Source: Flavobacteriales bacterium (GTDB taxonomy: Bacteria > Bacteroidota > Bacteroidia > Flavobacteriales_G > Salibacteraceae). From it: 38,254 bases of DNA. The position numbers and the translations under genes were made by a program. Of the stretch, positions 1 through 7,494 are shown piece by piece. The stretch covers positions 1 through 38,254 of the forward strand of contig JABMOM010000006.1 in assembly GCA_013204105.1 (NCBI GenBank), in the 5' to 3' direction. Within the stretch, counting starts at the first letter, position 1. The number at the start of each line of letters is the position of its first letter. Under the pieces are notes generated by a model. It saw nothing but the letters and a program-made list of their open reading frames with translations. It was not told the origin of the DNA and made no database searches.

Positions 1-290
1 CATTAGCACATTGAAGTTGCAGTTGCAGTTGCAGTTGAAATTGAAGTTCCTCAAATTGTTCTCGATACAATCACGCCTGCGGCGTAATCACTCGAACTGA
101 CATCGTAAGGGGGAAGCCTGCGGCGTAACACTCGAACCAACATCCTAGGAGGTATCTTCCAACTGCGCACTGCGTACTGCCTACTGCCTACTGCCCATTC
201 ACTTTTAGTTTTTCACTTTTCACTCCCCCCTACTCCCTACTCCCTATTCCCTAAACCAGAGTCTTGCCTATTCCAAAAGGATACCCCACT
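1..290. repeat. Modular intergenic repeat region, copy 1
   Basis: The gene-free stretch before the first CDS is almost entirely repetitive. It holds a TTGAAGTTGCAGT tandem array (about 11-48), an imperfect palindromic element (58-104), a degenerate second half-copy of that element (about 114-152), a TACTGCC run (about 165-195), and CACTTTT and CCCTACT runs (about 200-250). The same modules in the same order recur at 2388-2584, and partly at 3722-3955, 25111-25185 and the right end. I see no coding potential and no RNA gene. The short ORFs here are simple-sequence artefacts. Confidence 0.8.
58..104. repeat. REP-like palindromic element, copy 1
   Basis: This is an approximately 47-bp imperfect palindrome centred on ACGCC-TGC-GGCGT, flanked by GTTCTCGATACA on the left and CACTCGAACTGACATC on the right. 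A second full copy lies at 2479-2526, with the central stem extended by a C-G exchange on both arms. Function is unknown; the architecture resembles bacterial REP/BIME elements. Confidence 0.65.
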
Positions 291-323
291 TTTGGGAGGA
301 CTGAACCCTGAACCTACCCTAGA

Positions 324-2387
324 ATGCAACTGCCTATTCGTATTCTTAGCCTTGCGCTGCTTTCGTGTTTTTTCAGCCTTGCGATCTTTGCGCAAACGAA
401 GTTTCTTGACGATGTATTTTTTGAACAGATTGCATCGGAGAAGGACATTCCGACCAAGGTGGATTTGATCTATAAAATGGGATTCCACTATTATGGCGTA
501 GGCCTCACTGAGGATGCCCAAGCCTTGTGGAATCAAGCTGGTGAATTATCCCGAGAAGACAACTACCCTATTGGTCTTGCAGTGAACACCTACTTGGAGG
601 GACTGGATCTATACAACCAAGACAAAACCGCCGAAGGAATGCGGATCATGCTGGAAGCCCTTGATCGACTGGATGAACTCCGCTTCAAGGCCCACGTCCA
701 CTCTCCCCTGTCCAACTTCCGAATGGTGCTTAACCGAGAAGGGGAACAACAGGAGAAGTACGAATTCTACCGCAAACGATTGGACCACTACATCAAGTAC
801 GGGCCTATTGAAAGTTCTGCGGCCGCCCTCCACGGCATAGCGAACTATTTCTATTTCATGAACAACTACGAGAAGGCGATCGAATACTACATGCGTTCTG
901 CCAAAATGCATGAGTCGTTTGCAAAGGACATCACCTATTCTGTCGGTGAAATGGTCGTAGGAAATATTTACAGTGAGTGGGGCAATCAAAACAAAGCGCT
1001 CGAGAAGTTCGACGTAATGGACAGTGTGCCCACCGAAGAAAAATTTAGAAATTTTCATTACTACAATAACATCAGCCGCGCATCGCTGCTCGAAAAGGTC
1101 GGCAAGCCCAATGAATCGATTCGCATATACAGAGCATTGCTCAACTCTTCGGATGATCCGAGTCCACCCCTCCGCAGTGCCGCAGCGTTAGAAATTGCCC
1201 GCCTCCTTGCAAAACTCGGCGAGTACGATTCGGTGACGGCCTACTTGAACATCGCCGATTCCTTGGTTCTTCAGTACAGTCTAGAGATCTGGACTCCAGT
1301 AGCCAATGTTGAATTGAATTTCACCAAATTCTTGTACTACAACACCTTGAACGATGACGAGCAGGCCAATCAATTCTTAGCACTTGCCATTGAAGACGCT
1401 GAAAAGGTGAAGCATGTCCCACTCATGCTGAAGTATTACAAAGCAGCATCAGAGCATTTTGCGGCCATCGATGACAATAAGAACTTGGCCTATCACTACC
1501 TGGTCAAGCATGATGCACTCTCGGATTCTTTGGCCAAAAGCGAACGCGAAAACCGCATTGCCGCCTACGAAAACCTCTTGAACGAAGAACGCGTAGAAGC
1601 TGCGCACAAGGCAGAAGTGGAAGAAAAGGACAGTATTCGAAACATCGCCTTTGCTTCTACTCTGATTCTCTTGTTGCTTGCCGTTGGGCTTTTCAGTCGC
1701 GTGCGCTTTATCCGTCGCTCTAGAAAGGTGATCGAACAAGAGCGGGATCGGTCGGATGAACTGCTGCTCAACATCCTACCTGAAGAAATTGCAAAAGAGC
1801 TCAAGGACAGCGGTCGTGCCGAAGCCCGCGACTTTAAAGTAGTCTCCATCCTCTTCACCGATTTCAAGGATTTCACTGCAGCATCTGAGAAGCTGAGTGC
1901 ACAAGACCTGGTTTCAGAGATCAACACCTGCTTTGAGGCCTTTGATCGCATCATGGCCAAGTACCACATCGAAAAAATCAAAACCATCGGCGACTCCTAC
2001 ATGGCGGCGGGCGGACTCCCCGTCCCTACCGATGATTCTGTTAAGAATACCGTCCTGGCAGCTCTTGAAATGCAAGCATTTATAGGCGCTAGGAGCGAGG
2101 AGCTAGGTGCTAGGGGGCTTCCGTTTTTCGAAATGAGGGTGGGTATTCATACGGGGCCGGTTGTGGCTGGCATCGTAGGTGTCAAGAAATTCCAATACGA
2201 CATCTGGGGGGATACGGTGAACACAGCCAGTCGCATGGAGAGTGCGGGTGAAATTGGCAAGGTGAACATCAGCCAAGTTACCCACGACCTATTAAAGGAC
2301 GACCCTCAATTTACCTTCGAAAGCCGTGGAAAGATTGAGGCGAAGGGTAAGGGGGAGATGGAGATGTACTTCATTAGTGAAAAGTGA
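324..2387 (+). CDS. Class III adenylate cyclase with periplasmic TPR sensor region
   Basis: This 687-residue protein has a signal peptide (residues 1-24, ending in FAQ), a long alpha-helical TPR-like region (about 40-420), a coiled coil, one membrane helix (about 450-467), and a C-terminal class III nucleotide cyclase domain (about 500-687). A segment LLNILPEEIAKEL before the cyclase domain is typical of the linker in this family. The metal-binding aspartates are Asp513 (FTDF) and Asp557 (IGDSY). Lys553 and Asp636 (QYDIWGD) are the residues that select adenine over guanine, and Asn643 and Arg647 complete the site, so a homodimeric enzyme making cAMP is predicted. The TPR region would face the periplasm and the cyclase the cytosol. 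The gene stands alone between repeat regions. The stretch 2086-2117 within the cyclase domain is repeat-like at DNA level without disturbing the frame. The ligand sensed is unknown. Confidence 0.9.
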   Translation: MQLPIRILSLALLSCFFSLAIFAQTKFLDDVFFEQIASEKDIPTKVDLIYKMGFHYYGVGLTEDAQALWNQAGELSREDNYPIGLAVNTYLEGLDLYNQDKTAEGMRIMLEALDRLDELRFKAHVHSPLSNFRMVLNREGEQQEKYEFYRKRLDHYIKYGPIESSAAALHGIANYFYFMNNYEKAIEYYMRSAKMHESFAKDITYSVGEMVVGNIYSEWGNQNKALEKFDVMDSVPTEEKFRNFHYYNNISRASLLEKVGKPNESIRIYRALLNSSDDPSPPLRSAAALEIARLLAKLGEYDSVTAYLNIADSLVLQYSLEIWTPVANVELNFTKFLYYNTLNDDEQANQFLALAIEDAEKVKHVPLMLKYYKAASEHFAAIDDNKNLAYHYLVKHDALSDSLAKSERENRIAAYENLLNEERVEAAHKAEVEEKDSIRNIAFASTLILLLLAVGLFSRVRFIRRSRKVIEQERDRSDELLLNILPEEIAKELKDSGRAEARDFKVVSILFTDFKDFTAASEKLSAQDLVSEINTCFEAFDRIMAKYHIEKIKTIGDSYMAAGGLPVPTDDSVKNTVLAALEMQAFIGARSEELGARGLPFFEMRVGIHTGPVVAGIVGVKKFQYDIWGDTVNTASRMESAGEIGKVNISQVTHDLLKDDPQFTFESRGKIEAKGKGEMEMYFISEK

Positions 2388-2584
2388 AATAGGGAATAGG
2401 GAGTAGTTGATTAGTCCATTAGCTAATTAGTGCATGAGCTCATTGAAGTTGCAGTTGAAGTTGAAGTTCCCCAAGGTTGTTCTCGATACATCCACGCCTG
2501 TGGCGTGGCCACTCGAACTGACATCCTGGAAGGGGCCTTCACTTTTCACTTTTCACCATTCCCTAATCCCTACTCCCCACTCCC
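2388..2584. repeat. Modular intergenic repeat region, copy 2
   Basis: Directly after the cyclase stop codon come an AGGGAATAGGGAGTAG run, an ATTAGTCCATTAGC module, a TTGAAGTTGCAG array (about 2443-2469), the palindromic element (2479-2526), and CACTTTT and CCCTACT runs. The order matches 1-290. The repeat ends only at the promoter of the next gene. The short ORFs here are low-complexity artefacts. Confidence 0.8.
2479..2526. repeat. REP-like palindromic element, copy 2
   Basis: Second copy of the element at 58-104. The central hairpin reads CCACGCC-TGT-GGCGTGG, a perfect 7-bp stem. In copy 1 the inner five pairs are the same, but the two outer pairs are absent. The flanks GTTCTCGATACA and CACTCGAACTGACATC are retained. 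Confidence 0.65.
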
Positions 2585-2592
2585 TATCTTCG
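2585..2592 (+). promoter_or_regulatory. -7 promoter box abutting the haemoglobin start
   Basis: TATCTTCG matches the Bacteroidota -7 consensus TAnnTTTG with one change. It is followed by CCCC and then the ATG at 2597, so transcription would begin at or next to the start codon. The identical box and 4-nt spacing precede 9130. No clear -33 TTG is seen because upstream sequence is repeat. Confidence 0.5.
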
Positions 2593-2596
2593 CCCC

Positions 2597-2971
2597 ATGC
2601 CCACCCACGACATCTCCAGCCGTCCTGACGTACAGCTTCTCGTAGATTCCTTTTACGCCAAAGCCACCAAGGACGTCCTCCTCGGGCCGATCTTCTTTCC
2701 GATCATGCAGAGCGGCCGGTGGAGTGAGCACGTAGAGCGTATCTACGACTTCTGGCACAGTCTGCTCTTGGAAGAACCTGTATACCAAGGCAACGCCTTT
2801 GCACCCCACGCCCATATGCCTTTGGAGCAGCGCCATTTTGATCGGTGGATCTTACTTTTTCATGCGACGGTGGACGAACTTTTCATCGGTGAAACCGCGG
2901 ACAAAGCAAAAACCAAGAGCCAAGAAATTGCTGGGATCTTTCTGCACAAAATCGACTTCTTAAAAAAGTAG
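2597..2971 (+). CDS. Group III truncated haemoglobin
   Basis: A 124-residue soluble protein whose size and pattern fit group III (P-type) truncated globins: an N-terminal LVDSFYAKATKDVLLGPIF helix, the FWHSLL segment, and the HAHMPLEQRHFDRW region before the final helices. That His-rich segment (His71, His73, His80) should contain the proximal haem ligand, though I cannot assign which residue it is. Such globins bind O2 or NO with high affinity and are linked to nitrosative or oxygen stress or to low-oxygen respiration. The gene has no partner; the downstream gene begins 30 bp later on the same strand. The start at 2597 is supported by the promoter box ending 4 nt upstream. A larger ORF beginning at 2430 reads through repeat DNA and is not a real extension. 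Confidence 0.88.
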   Translation: MPTHDISSRPDVQLLVDSFYAKATKDVLLGPIFFPIMQSGRWSEHVERIYDFWHSLLLEEPVYQGNAFAPHAHMPLEQRHFDRWILLFHATVDELFIGETADKAKTKSQEIAGIFLHKIDFLKK

Positions 2972-3001
2972 GCAGCCTCCGCTTTATCTTAGTCCTTCAA
3001 G

Positions 3002-3721
3002 ATGAATGCACCACAACAAATCAATGCTAAATGGATCGGCATCATGCTCTTCTATTTGGTCAGCCTCTCTTGGGCCTTCTATATAGGTCGATTTGAAGTG
3101 GTGTACGGTGCGGGAGCCGGCGTAGTCATTTTTCTGCAAGGTTTTGGCTTAGTTGCGATGCTGATCTATGCCCTCGTATCACGGAGTCTTCTTCACAGCT
3201 TCTACATTACACTCATTGTGCTCACGTCTCTGAATACGCTGCTCATCGTAGGACATGAGATCGGTGAGTACCGCCCTACCTACACGTTGACTATTCCTGC
3301 AGACTACGAAGGATGCGTTTACCTGTTTACAACAGACGCGGAACCCTCCGATTTTAATGCAGACACCCACGGCATTGCCTATTCACCCAAAGGAGGGAAG
3401 TATCTCATCAGCGTAGAGCAAGACGGTGTGGATATCACAGATGTATTGCAATCCTCGAACATGAATGCGCTGGTGATCTATTCAGAGGACTCAACCTTGA
3501 TGACCAACTATCACGTCGCCTGCATAAACATCAATGCCGAAAAAAACTACCCCACAGAAAGCTGGGACCGATCCTACCCCCCGTGCATGGACGTAGAAGA
3601 ATTCCAATACCTGATTGAACTAGGATGGATCGATGAAAGTAGACTGCGGGAAACCGTGTATACACGCACCAGCGACGGCACAGACTGGGAGGTGGCTCGG
3701 CTGCAGGGCAGCGGGGATTAG
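3002..3721 (+). CDS. Uncharacterised three-helix membrane protein
   Basis: I do not recognise this 239-residue protein with confidence. It has three predicted membrane helices (about 11-29, 37-59, 64-84), then a soluble region of about 150 residues that begins YTLTIPADYEGCVYLF and holds GIAYSPKGGKYLI and a DG turn. The pattern of a P-x-x-Y-x-G strand followed by a G-x-Y-L-I strand loosely recalls small beta domains such as DUF6843; that is only an impression. A TATCTTAG box at 2985-2992, 9 nt before the ATG, is a possible promoter, so the gene need not depend on the haemoglobin transcript. The last codons (GSGD and stop) fall in GCAGCGGGGATTAG, a string also found at the right end of the window, so the C-terminus may have been reshaped by a repeat. 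Confidence 0.7.
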   Translation: MNAPQQINAKWIGIMLFYLVSLSWAFYIGRFEVVYGAGAGVVIFLQGFGLVAMLIYALVSRSLLHSFYITLIVLTSLNTLLIVGHEIGEYRPTYTLTIPADYEGCVYLFTTDAEPSDFNADTHGIAYSPKGGKYLISVEQDGVDITDVLQSSNMNALVIYSEDSTLMTNYHVACININAEKNYPTESWDRSYPPCMDVEEFQYLIELGWIDESRLRETVYTRTSDGTDWEVARLQGSGD

Positions 3722-3955
3722 TTCGCTGCGCTCACTGAGCTCGGCTTCGCCTCGGTTGGGGAGTAGACCATTAGCTCATCAGCCCATTTGTACATGAGCC
3801 CATTGAAATTGTGTTTGAGTTGAAATTGTATTTCCTGAATTCTGACAGCCGATAGCAGACATCCCTGCTCCCTAATCAACTACTCCTTACTCCCCAGTCA
3901 CTTCTCACTTCTCACTTTTCGTTTTTCACTTTTCACCAATCCCTACTCCCTTATC
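3722..3955. repeat. Modular intergenic repeat region, copy 3
   Basis: This gene-free stretch opens with TTCGCTGCGCTCACTGAGC and GGCTTCGCC motifs. It continues with GGGGAGTAG and CATTAGCTCATCAGCCC modules, a diverged GAAATTG/GAGTTGAAATTG array, and CACTTCTCAC/CACTTTTCAC and CCCTACTCCC runs. The palindromic element of copies 1 and 2 is replaced by unrelated sequence (about 3832-3865). The remaining 3956-4021 before the next gene is A/T-rich and shows no clear promoter match. Confidence 0.75.
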
Positions 3956-4021
3956 AAAAAAAACAGGGGACCACATACTAGAACCACACAAATCACAGTT
4001 TTTTGATAAACCTTTTTTTAT

Positions 4022-4882
4022 ATGCGCCTTACGAACAACCTCATGATGGCACCCCTCCTCCTGTTTGTTGTTCAAGTACAGCCCTTGCTGGCCGACCCAT
4101 CTTCGCTCGACGAACTTGTGGAGAGCGGTATCGTCCAACTGACCTTTACCGGCAACGGAGGTCATACTGAAAACTGCGTGACCTTGCACGCCACCAACCT
4201 CGGTTCTGAATTCCTGACCACGCGTCTTGAACCCGGCCGGACCCTCATCGCAAGCGACAAGGGTGAACAGAACATTGTCATCACTCAAGAACTCATCTTG
4301 GCCATGCATCCAGATCAGACCATCGAACGACAGGTCTTCGGTTTCTGTTTTCAAAGCTTGGACGCAGGGCCTGGATTTGGATCTTCTTTCACCCTCGGCC
4401 CCACCCACCAAGGGTCATTGCAAAAAGTCGCTGCCTTCCTCAATCGCCACCGAGATATACCCGGCTATACGCAACAAGAGGCCATTTGGGTGGTGAGCGA
4501 TTGTCACCCCCTCAGTTCCATCCATGCATACGATGACGCAACAGAGGCACTCGCCCTGTTTGTAGCCGATGCCCTTGGCCTGGAAAAACCTTGGTACACC
4601 ACGGATCATGTCAAAACGGTAGATGAGCTATTTACCCGCCAAGTCCAGCGCATCTACGGCGAAATACCGTTTCAGGTCGCGGCCTATTCCACCTTGGAAA
4701 TTACCATCCTTGATCAAAACGGACGGGTTATGAAACGCCTGGTGCGTTCTACCAACTACGGTCCCGGAAACTATACCCAGCCCATCGACCTTCAAGTGCG
4801 CAACTGGCCCCAAGGTGAGTACGCCATCCGCTTCGAAGAAGCCAAAGAAGGCGTGGTGAAAGAAGAAGTCTTTGAACTGTGA
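4022..4882 (+). CDS. Putative secreted protein of unknown function
   Basis: A 286-residue protein with a likely signal peptide (residues 1-24, ending LLA). The mature part has two visible regions. Residues about 30-180 hold FTGNGGHTENC, an Ile/Val-rich strand pattern, VFGFCF, GPGFGSSFTLGP and TQQEAIW. The last about 65 residues (LEITILDQNGRVMKRL to the end) look like the beta-sandwich of FlgD-like or sorting-type C-terminal domains (DxxGRxM, GxYxxRFE). It lacks the closing basic residues of a typical type IX sorting signal, so surface delivery by that route is uncertain. The ATG at 4022 gives a clean signal peptide. A strong bidirectional terminator follows the gene. I cannot name a family. 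Confidence 0.7.
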   Translation: MRLTNNLMMAPLLLFVVQVQPLLADPSSLDELVESGIVQLTFTGNGGHTENCVTLHATNLGSEFLTTRLEPGRTLIASDKGEQNIVITQELILAMHPDQTIERQVFGFCFQSLDAGPGFGSSFTLGPTHQGSLQKVAAFLNRHRDIPGYTQQEAIWVVSDCHPLSSIHAYDDATEALALFVADALGLEKPWYTTDHVKTVDELFTRQVQRIYGEIPFQVAAYSTLEITILDQNGRVMKRLVRSTNYGPGNYTQPIDLQVRNWPQGEYAIRFEEAKEGVVKEEVFEL

Positions 4883-4913
4883 GGTACTCATACACTAGCC
4901 ATTCGACATAAAA

Positions 4914-4939
4914 AAAGCCCTTCTGTTCGGAAGGGCTTT
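4914..4939. terminator. Bidirectional intrinsic terminator
   Basis: A perfect 10-bp stem AAAGCCCTTC / GAAGGGCTTT (4914-4923 and 4930-4939) with loop TGTTCG, A-rich on the left and T-rich on the right. It sits between the convergent genes ending at 4882 (+) and 4959 (-) and can serve both. Confidence 0.88.
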
Positions 4940-4958
4940 CATTCAACTATTGAATTCA

Positions 4959-5903
4959 TCACGCGAAAACCGCAGCTTCTACTTTTGGGTGAAAGGCATG
5001 AATGGCCTTCCACGCATTGTCCTGGACCCGAACATCGTACAACAAAGGGAAGATATCTCCTTGGTCAATGATCGGTCCGGTGACAGTACTCTCCTTAGAA
5101 GCGTAGAAATGACCGCTTAGGTAAGCTGGGTCCGTAAGTCCATCCACGTAGCGCTTCGCCCCCACTTCCACACCATGTACCATTCCCATCAAGGGCATCA
5201 TGATCGGCATCATGACATACTTAAACATCAACTTCATACCCATGGGAAGCTTGTCCATCACCTTGGTTCCACTTGTTCCTCCAGGACTCATGGTCACGAA
5301 CTGAAGGTCTTGGTGCTTCCGCGCCATCGTCGACATCCATAGGCTCGCCATCAGCTTCACCAGTCCGTAATTTGCCATATCGTCCAATTTCCCATCGTAG
5401 GTTCCATTGATCACCTGCGTGAATTCTTCTGATGAGAAGGTCTTCAACGCCGGTCGTTTGATGTTCATCTTCTTCACGCCGCGCGCCGCTTCTGAACCCG
5501 CGTAAAGCACCGCCTGCTTGATCAGCCCGCGACGAATCATCTCTTCGGTCAGGATGGAATGCCCAAGCATGTTGGCTGCGAACATATTCGTCACTCCTTG
5601 CGAAGTGATACCCAAGGGTTTCTGGCCGCCCATGCCACCCGCATTCAGCACTAATGCATCTACTGGCTCCTGCATTCGATCAACCGCTGCCCTCGCCGAG
5701 TCGGGATCAGAAACATCCACGATGAGGACTTCAAAGATCGACCTACCGGTACTTTCCTCTAGCCATAGCTGTGCCTCTGCTGCTCTGCTTTCATCGCGGC
5801 AAGCAAGCACGATCCGTTCAACTTCTGGACGCAAGGCAAATTGTCTGGCCGCCTCTTTTCCCAAACCGGAATTGGCGCCGGTTATCATAATACTTCTAAG
5901 CAT
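4959..5903 (-). CDS. Short-chain dehydrogenase/reductase (SDR)
   Basis: A 314-residue NAD(P)-dependent oxidoreductase of the SDR superfamily. Visible features are the nucleotide-binding TGANSGLG (residues 8-15), NAGG at 87-90, catalytic Ser137 (YAGSEA), and the YxxxK pair Tyr179/Lys183. The ACRD segment after beta-2 and the overall length resemble the retinol-dehydrogenase/protochlorophyllide-reductase-like branch rather than FabG. Residues 203-260 hold several methionine-rich hydrophobic stretches that might touch a membrane or a lipid substrate. The gene starts 23 bp after the SRPBCC gene and is probably co-transcribed with it. The AraC regulator gene lies just beyond. The substrate cannot be read from the sequence. 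Confidence 0.88.
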   Translation of the reverse strand: MLRSIMITGANSGLGKEAARQFALRPEVERIVLACRDESRAAEAQLWLEESTGRSIFEVLIVDVSDPDSARAAVDRMQEPVDALVLNAGGMGGQKPLGITSQGVTNMFAANMLGHSILTEEMIRRGLIKQAVLYAGSEAARGVKKMNIKRPALKTFSSEEFTQVINGTYDGKLDDMANYGLVKLMASLWMSTMARKHQDLQFVTMSPGGTSGTKVMDKLPMGMKLMFKYVMMPIMMPLMGMVHGVEVGAKRYVDGLTDPAYLSGHFYASKESTVTGPIIDQGDIFPLLYDVRVQDNAWKAIHAFHPKVEAAVFA

Positions 5904-5926
5904 AGTTTCTATTGTTTAATAATAAG

Positions 5927-6469
5927 TTAAGCCAAGGCCGCTGCTAACGGAGCTTTGAATGCATCGTTCAGTTCAGCGTACTCTTTTTTGATCGCCTTAA
6001 TGTTCTCTTTGGTTACCAAAGCACCCGTTTCAGCGTAGTATTTCATTCCAATCAACATGTCGTGGAACTTACTTGACATCGGTCCTTTCATGATTGGAAA
6101 CATAAGCGCAGGCTTTGTGCGCACCTTTGCAGTCATCTTGACAATCGTCTTGAAGGCATTCACTTCCCTTAATTGAATGGTCGCTTTCATCTCAGCAACC
6201 AGAGGTAGGCCGCCTTCCACTATATCAACATCCATTTCATCCATGTCGCCCCTGCTGGCTGAGATCTTTTCACGTACCCAATTGCCTGGTGTGATTTCAC
6301 ATTTGCGTTCGGTGCCTACTTCACCAAGCGGCCCCGATTCATAGTGAGAATTGATGATCAAGGGATTAAAGTTGTTGACCTCGCCAAATTGATGGAAGAC
6401 TAAATCCCAAACATCTGACTTGCTTCGGTTGATCTCGATTTCTATCGTAAATACATTCAGTTTACCCAT
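5927..6469 (-). CDS. SRPBCC (START/Bet v1-like) family protein
   Basis: A 180-residue protein with the SRPBCC hydrophobic-cavity fold pattern: an N-terminal beta strand IEIEINRSKSDVWDLV followed by the HQFGEVNNFNPL helix region, alternating strands, and a long C-terminal helix from about residue 130. Members bind or convert hydrophobic ligands. The combination with the SDR gene 23 bp downstream suggests that both act on one hydrophobic compound; this is inference from context. The gene has its own candidate promoter (TAGGTTTG at 6498-6505) and a TTTCAA/TTGAAA inverted repeat in its leader, and it is separated by 71 bp from the AraC gene on the same strand. Confidence 0.75.
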   Translation of the reverse strand: MGKLNVFTIEIEINRSKSDVWDLVFHQFGEVNNFNPLIINSHYESGPLGEVGTERKCEITPGNWVREKISASRGDMDEMDVDIVEGGLPLVAEMKATIQLREVNAFKTIVKMTAKVRTKPALMFPIMKGPMSSKFHDMLIGMKYYAETGALVTKENIKAIKKEYAELNDAFKAPLAAALA

Positions 6470-6471
6470 GC

Positions 6472-6487
6472 TTTCAATTTGTTGAAA
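6472..6487. promoter_or_regulatory. Inverted repeat in the SRPBCC/SDR leader, possible operator
   Basis: TTTCAA-TTTG-TTGAAA is a perfect 6-bp inverted repeat with a 4-bp spacer. It lies between the -7 box (6498-6505) and the ATG at 6469. It could be a regulator site or an mRNA hairpin. No second copy was noticed near the AraC gene's own start. Confidence 0.3.
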
Positions 6488-6497
6488 TTTGATGGAG

Positions 6498-6505
6498 CAA
6501 ACCTA
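6498..6505 (-). promoter_or_regulatory. -7 promoter box for the SRPBCC-SDR unit
   Basis: On the minus strand TAGGTTTG matches TAnnTTTG exactly. The start codon is 28 nt downstream, leaving a leader of roughly 20 nt. No TTG is evident at the usual -33 distance, which would fit an activator-dependent promoter. Confidence 0.45.
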
Positions 6506-6540
6506 GAGGGAACGTCGTGGCTATACGTTGCTATTTCGGC

Positions 6541-7386
6541 CTAAGACTTGTCAATTTGGGTCAATCGATATTCTCTGGGCCATTTTCCGAATACTTGAAA
6601 GAAGGCCTTACTGAAGTGTGCGGCACTCTCAAATCCGCAATCCCAGGCAATTTCGTTGATCTGCAGCGCTGACTGAAGAAGTAGTTCAGACGCCTTGGTT
6701 AAGCGTTTTTCTCTGAAGAACTTTGCCGGCGATGTGCTATAAAACCGTTTGAAGTCGCGCTTAAAGGTGCTTTCACTGCGGTTGGTCAACAAGGCCAATT
6801 CGGGTATACTCAAGTTGTGGTAGAGGTTCGCCTCAATGACTCGGTCGAATTCAATCTGCTGAGGCTCATACATCCTGCCAAGCACCTCCGCCAAAAGAGG
6901 TTCCGCCTTCCCAGACTGCAACAGGATCATCAAGAGCTCTTGCATCTTCAATTCAATGAAGGGCTCCGAGGCTGAGTCCGGATGCTCGAGGTAATACATC
7001 AAACCATCCACATAGTTGTTCAGTTGTTCATTCTCGGCAAAGCGCACCGCAGAAACCTCCTCGCGCCGTATGGGAACAGCGAAGGTTAGCTTGCCATCTT
7101 TCACCAGCTGACGTACCAATTCAGGATTGAAATGAAACCCAACGCTCTTGTGTTCGTTGCCTGGATAGGCGTCTACAAAGCATCCGATGTAGTTACCACA
7201 CTTCATCAATACAGAGTCATGCTTATGAATGACCACCTTTTCAGTAGGGGAATAGATCTCTCCCGTTCCGTTCAATATATAGTAGAGGCATGCATCATTG
7301 TCCATGATATTGGGCCTCCTCATCTCTTGATCCGTGACCATCATCTCGGCAAACACATGTCCGTGAAGCTTTAGTTGACCTTTCAT
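6541..7386 (-). CDS. AraC-family transcriptional regulator
   Basis: A 281-residue regulator. The C-terminal 100 residues form a two-helix-turn-helix AraC domain: LSIPELALLTNRSESTFKR for the first HTH, and INEIAWDCGFESAAHFSKAF followed by the family hallmark FGKWPREYR for the second. The N-terminal part (about 1-165) is a cupin-like sensor region of the kind seen in ExsA-type Bacteroidota regulators (DNDACLYYILNGTGEIYSP). It is likely to control the adjacent SRPBCC-SDR genes, which lie 71 bp downstream on the same strand. This is inferred from position only. The exact -7 match TAACTTTG ends 7 nt before the ATG. Confidence 0.9.
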   Translation of the reverse strand: MKGQLKLHGHVFAEMMVTDQEMRRPNIMDNDACLYYILNGTGEIYSPTEKVVIHKHDSVLMKCGNYIGCFVDAYPGNEHKSVGFHFNPELVRQLVKDGKLTFAVPIRREEVSAVRFAENEQLNNYVDGLMYYLEHPDSASEPFIELKMQELLMILLQSGKAEPLLAEVLGRMYEPQQIEFDRVIEANLYHNLSIPELALLTNRSESTFKRDFKRFYSTSPAKFFREKRLTKASELLLQSALQINEIAWDCGFESAAHFSKAFFQVFGKWPREYRLTQIDKS

Positions 7387-7393
7387 CGTGAGA

Positions 7394-7401
7394 CAAAGTT
7401 A
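7394..7401 (-). promoter_or_regulatory. -7 promoter box of the AraC gene
   Basis: On the minus strand TAACTTTG is an exact TAnnTTTG match that ends 7 nt before the ATG at 7386. A TTGAC lies 26 nt further upstream, slightly too far for a standard -33 box. Confidence 0.5.
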
Positions 7402-7494
7402 AATGCACGCACCGCTCAGTCCGTTGTCAATTTAGGTCATGTTTGGTTTTGGAAAGGAGTGACGTACTATGGGGCTCGCAGGAAAGACTGATAA

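Noticed and set aside
11-48. Possible CRISPR-like or minisatellite array (TTGCAGTTGAAG)
   Set aside because: Units are 6-12 nt with no spacers and no cas genes nearby; treated as a simple-sequence module of the intergenic repeat.
2430-2645. Short plus-strand ORFs running into the haemoglobin gene
   Set aside because: They translate low-complexity repeat DNA (runs of Ser-Pro-Leu and Glu-Val) in other frames.
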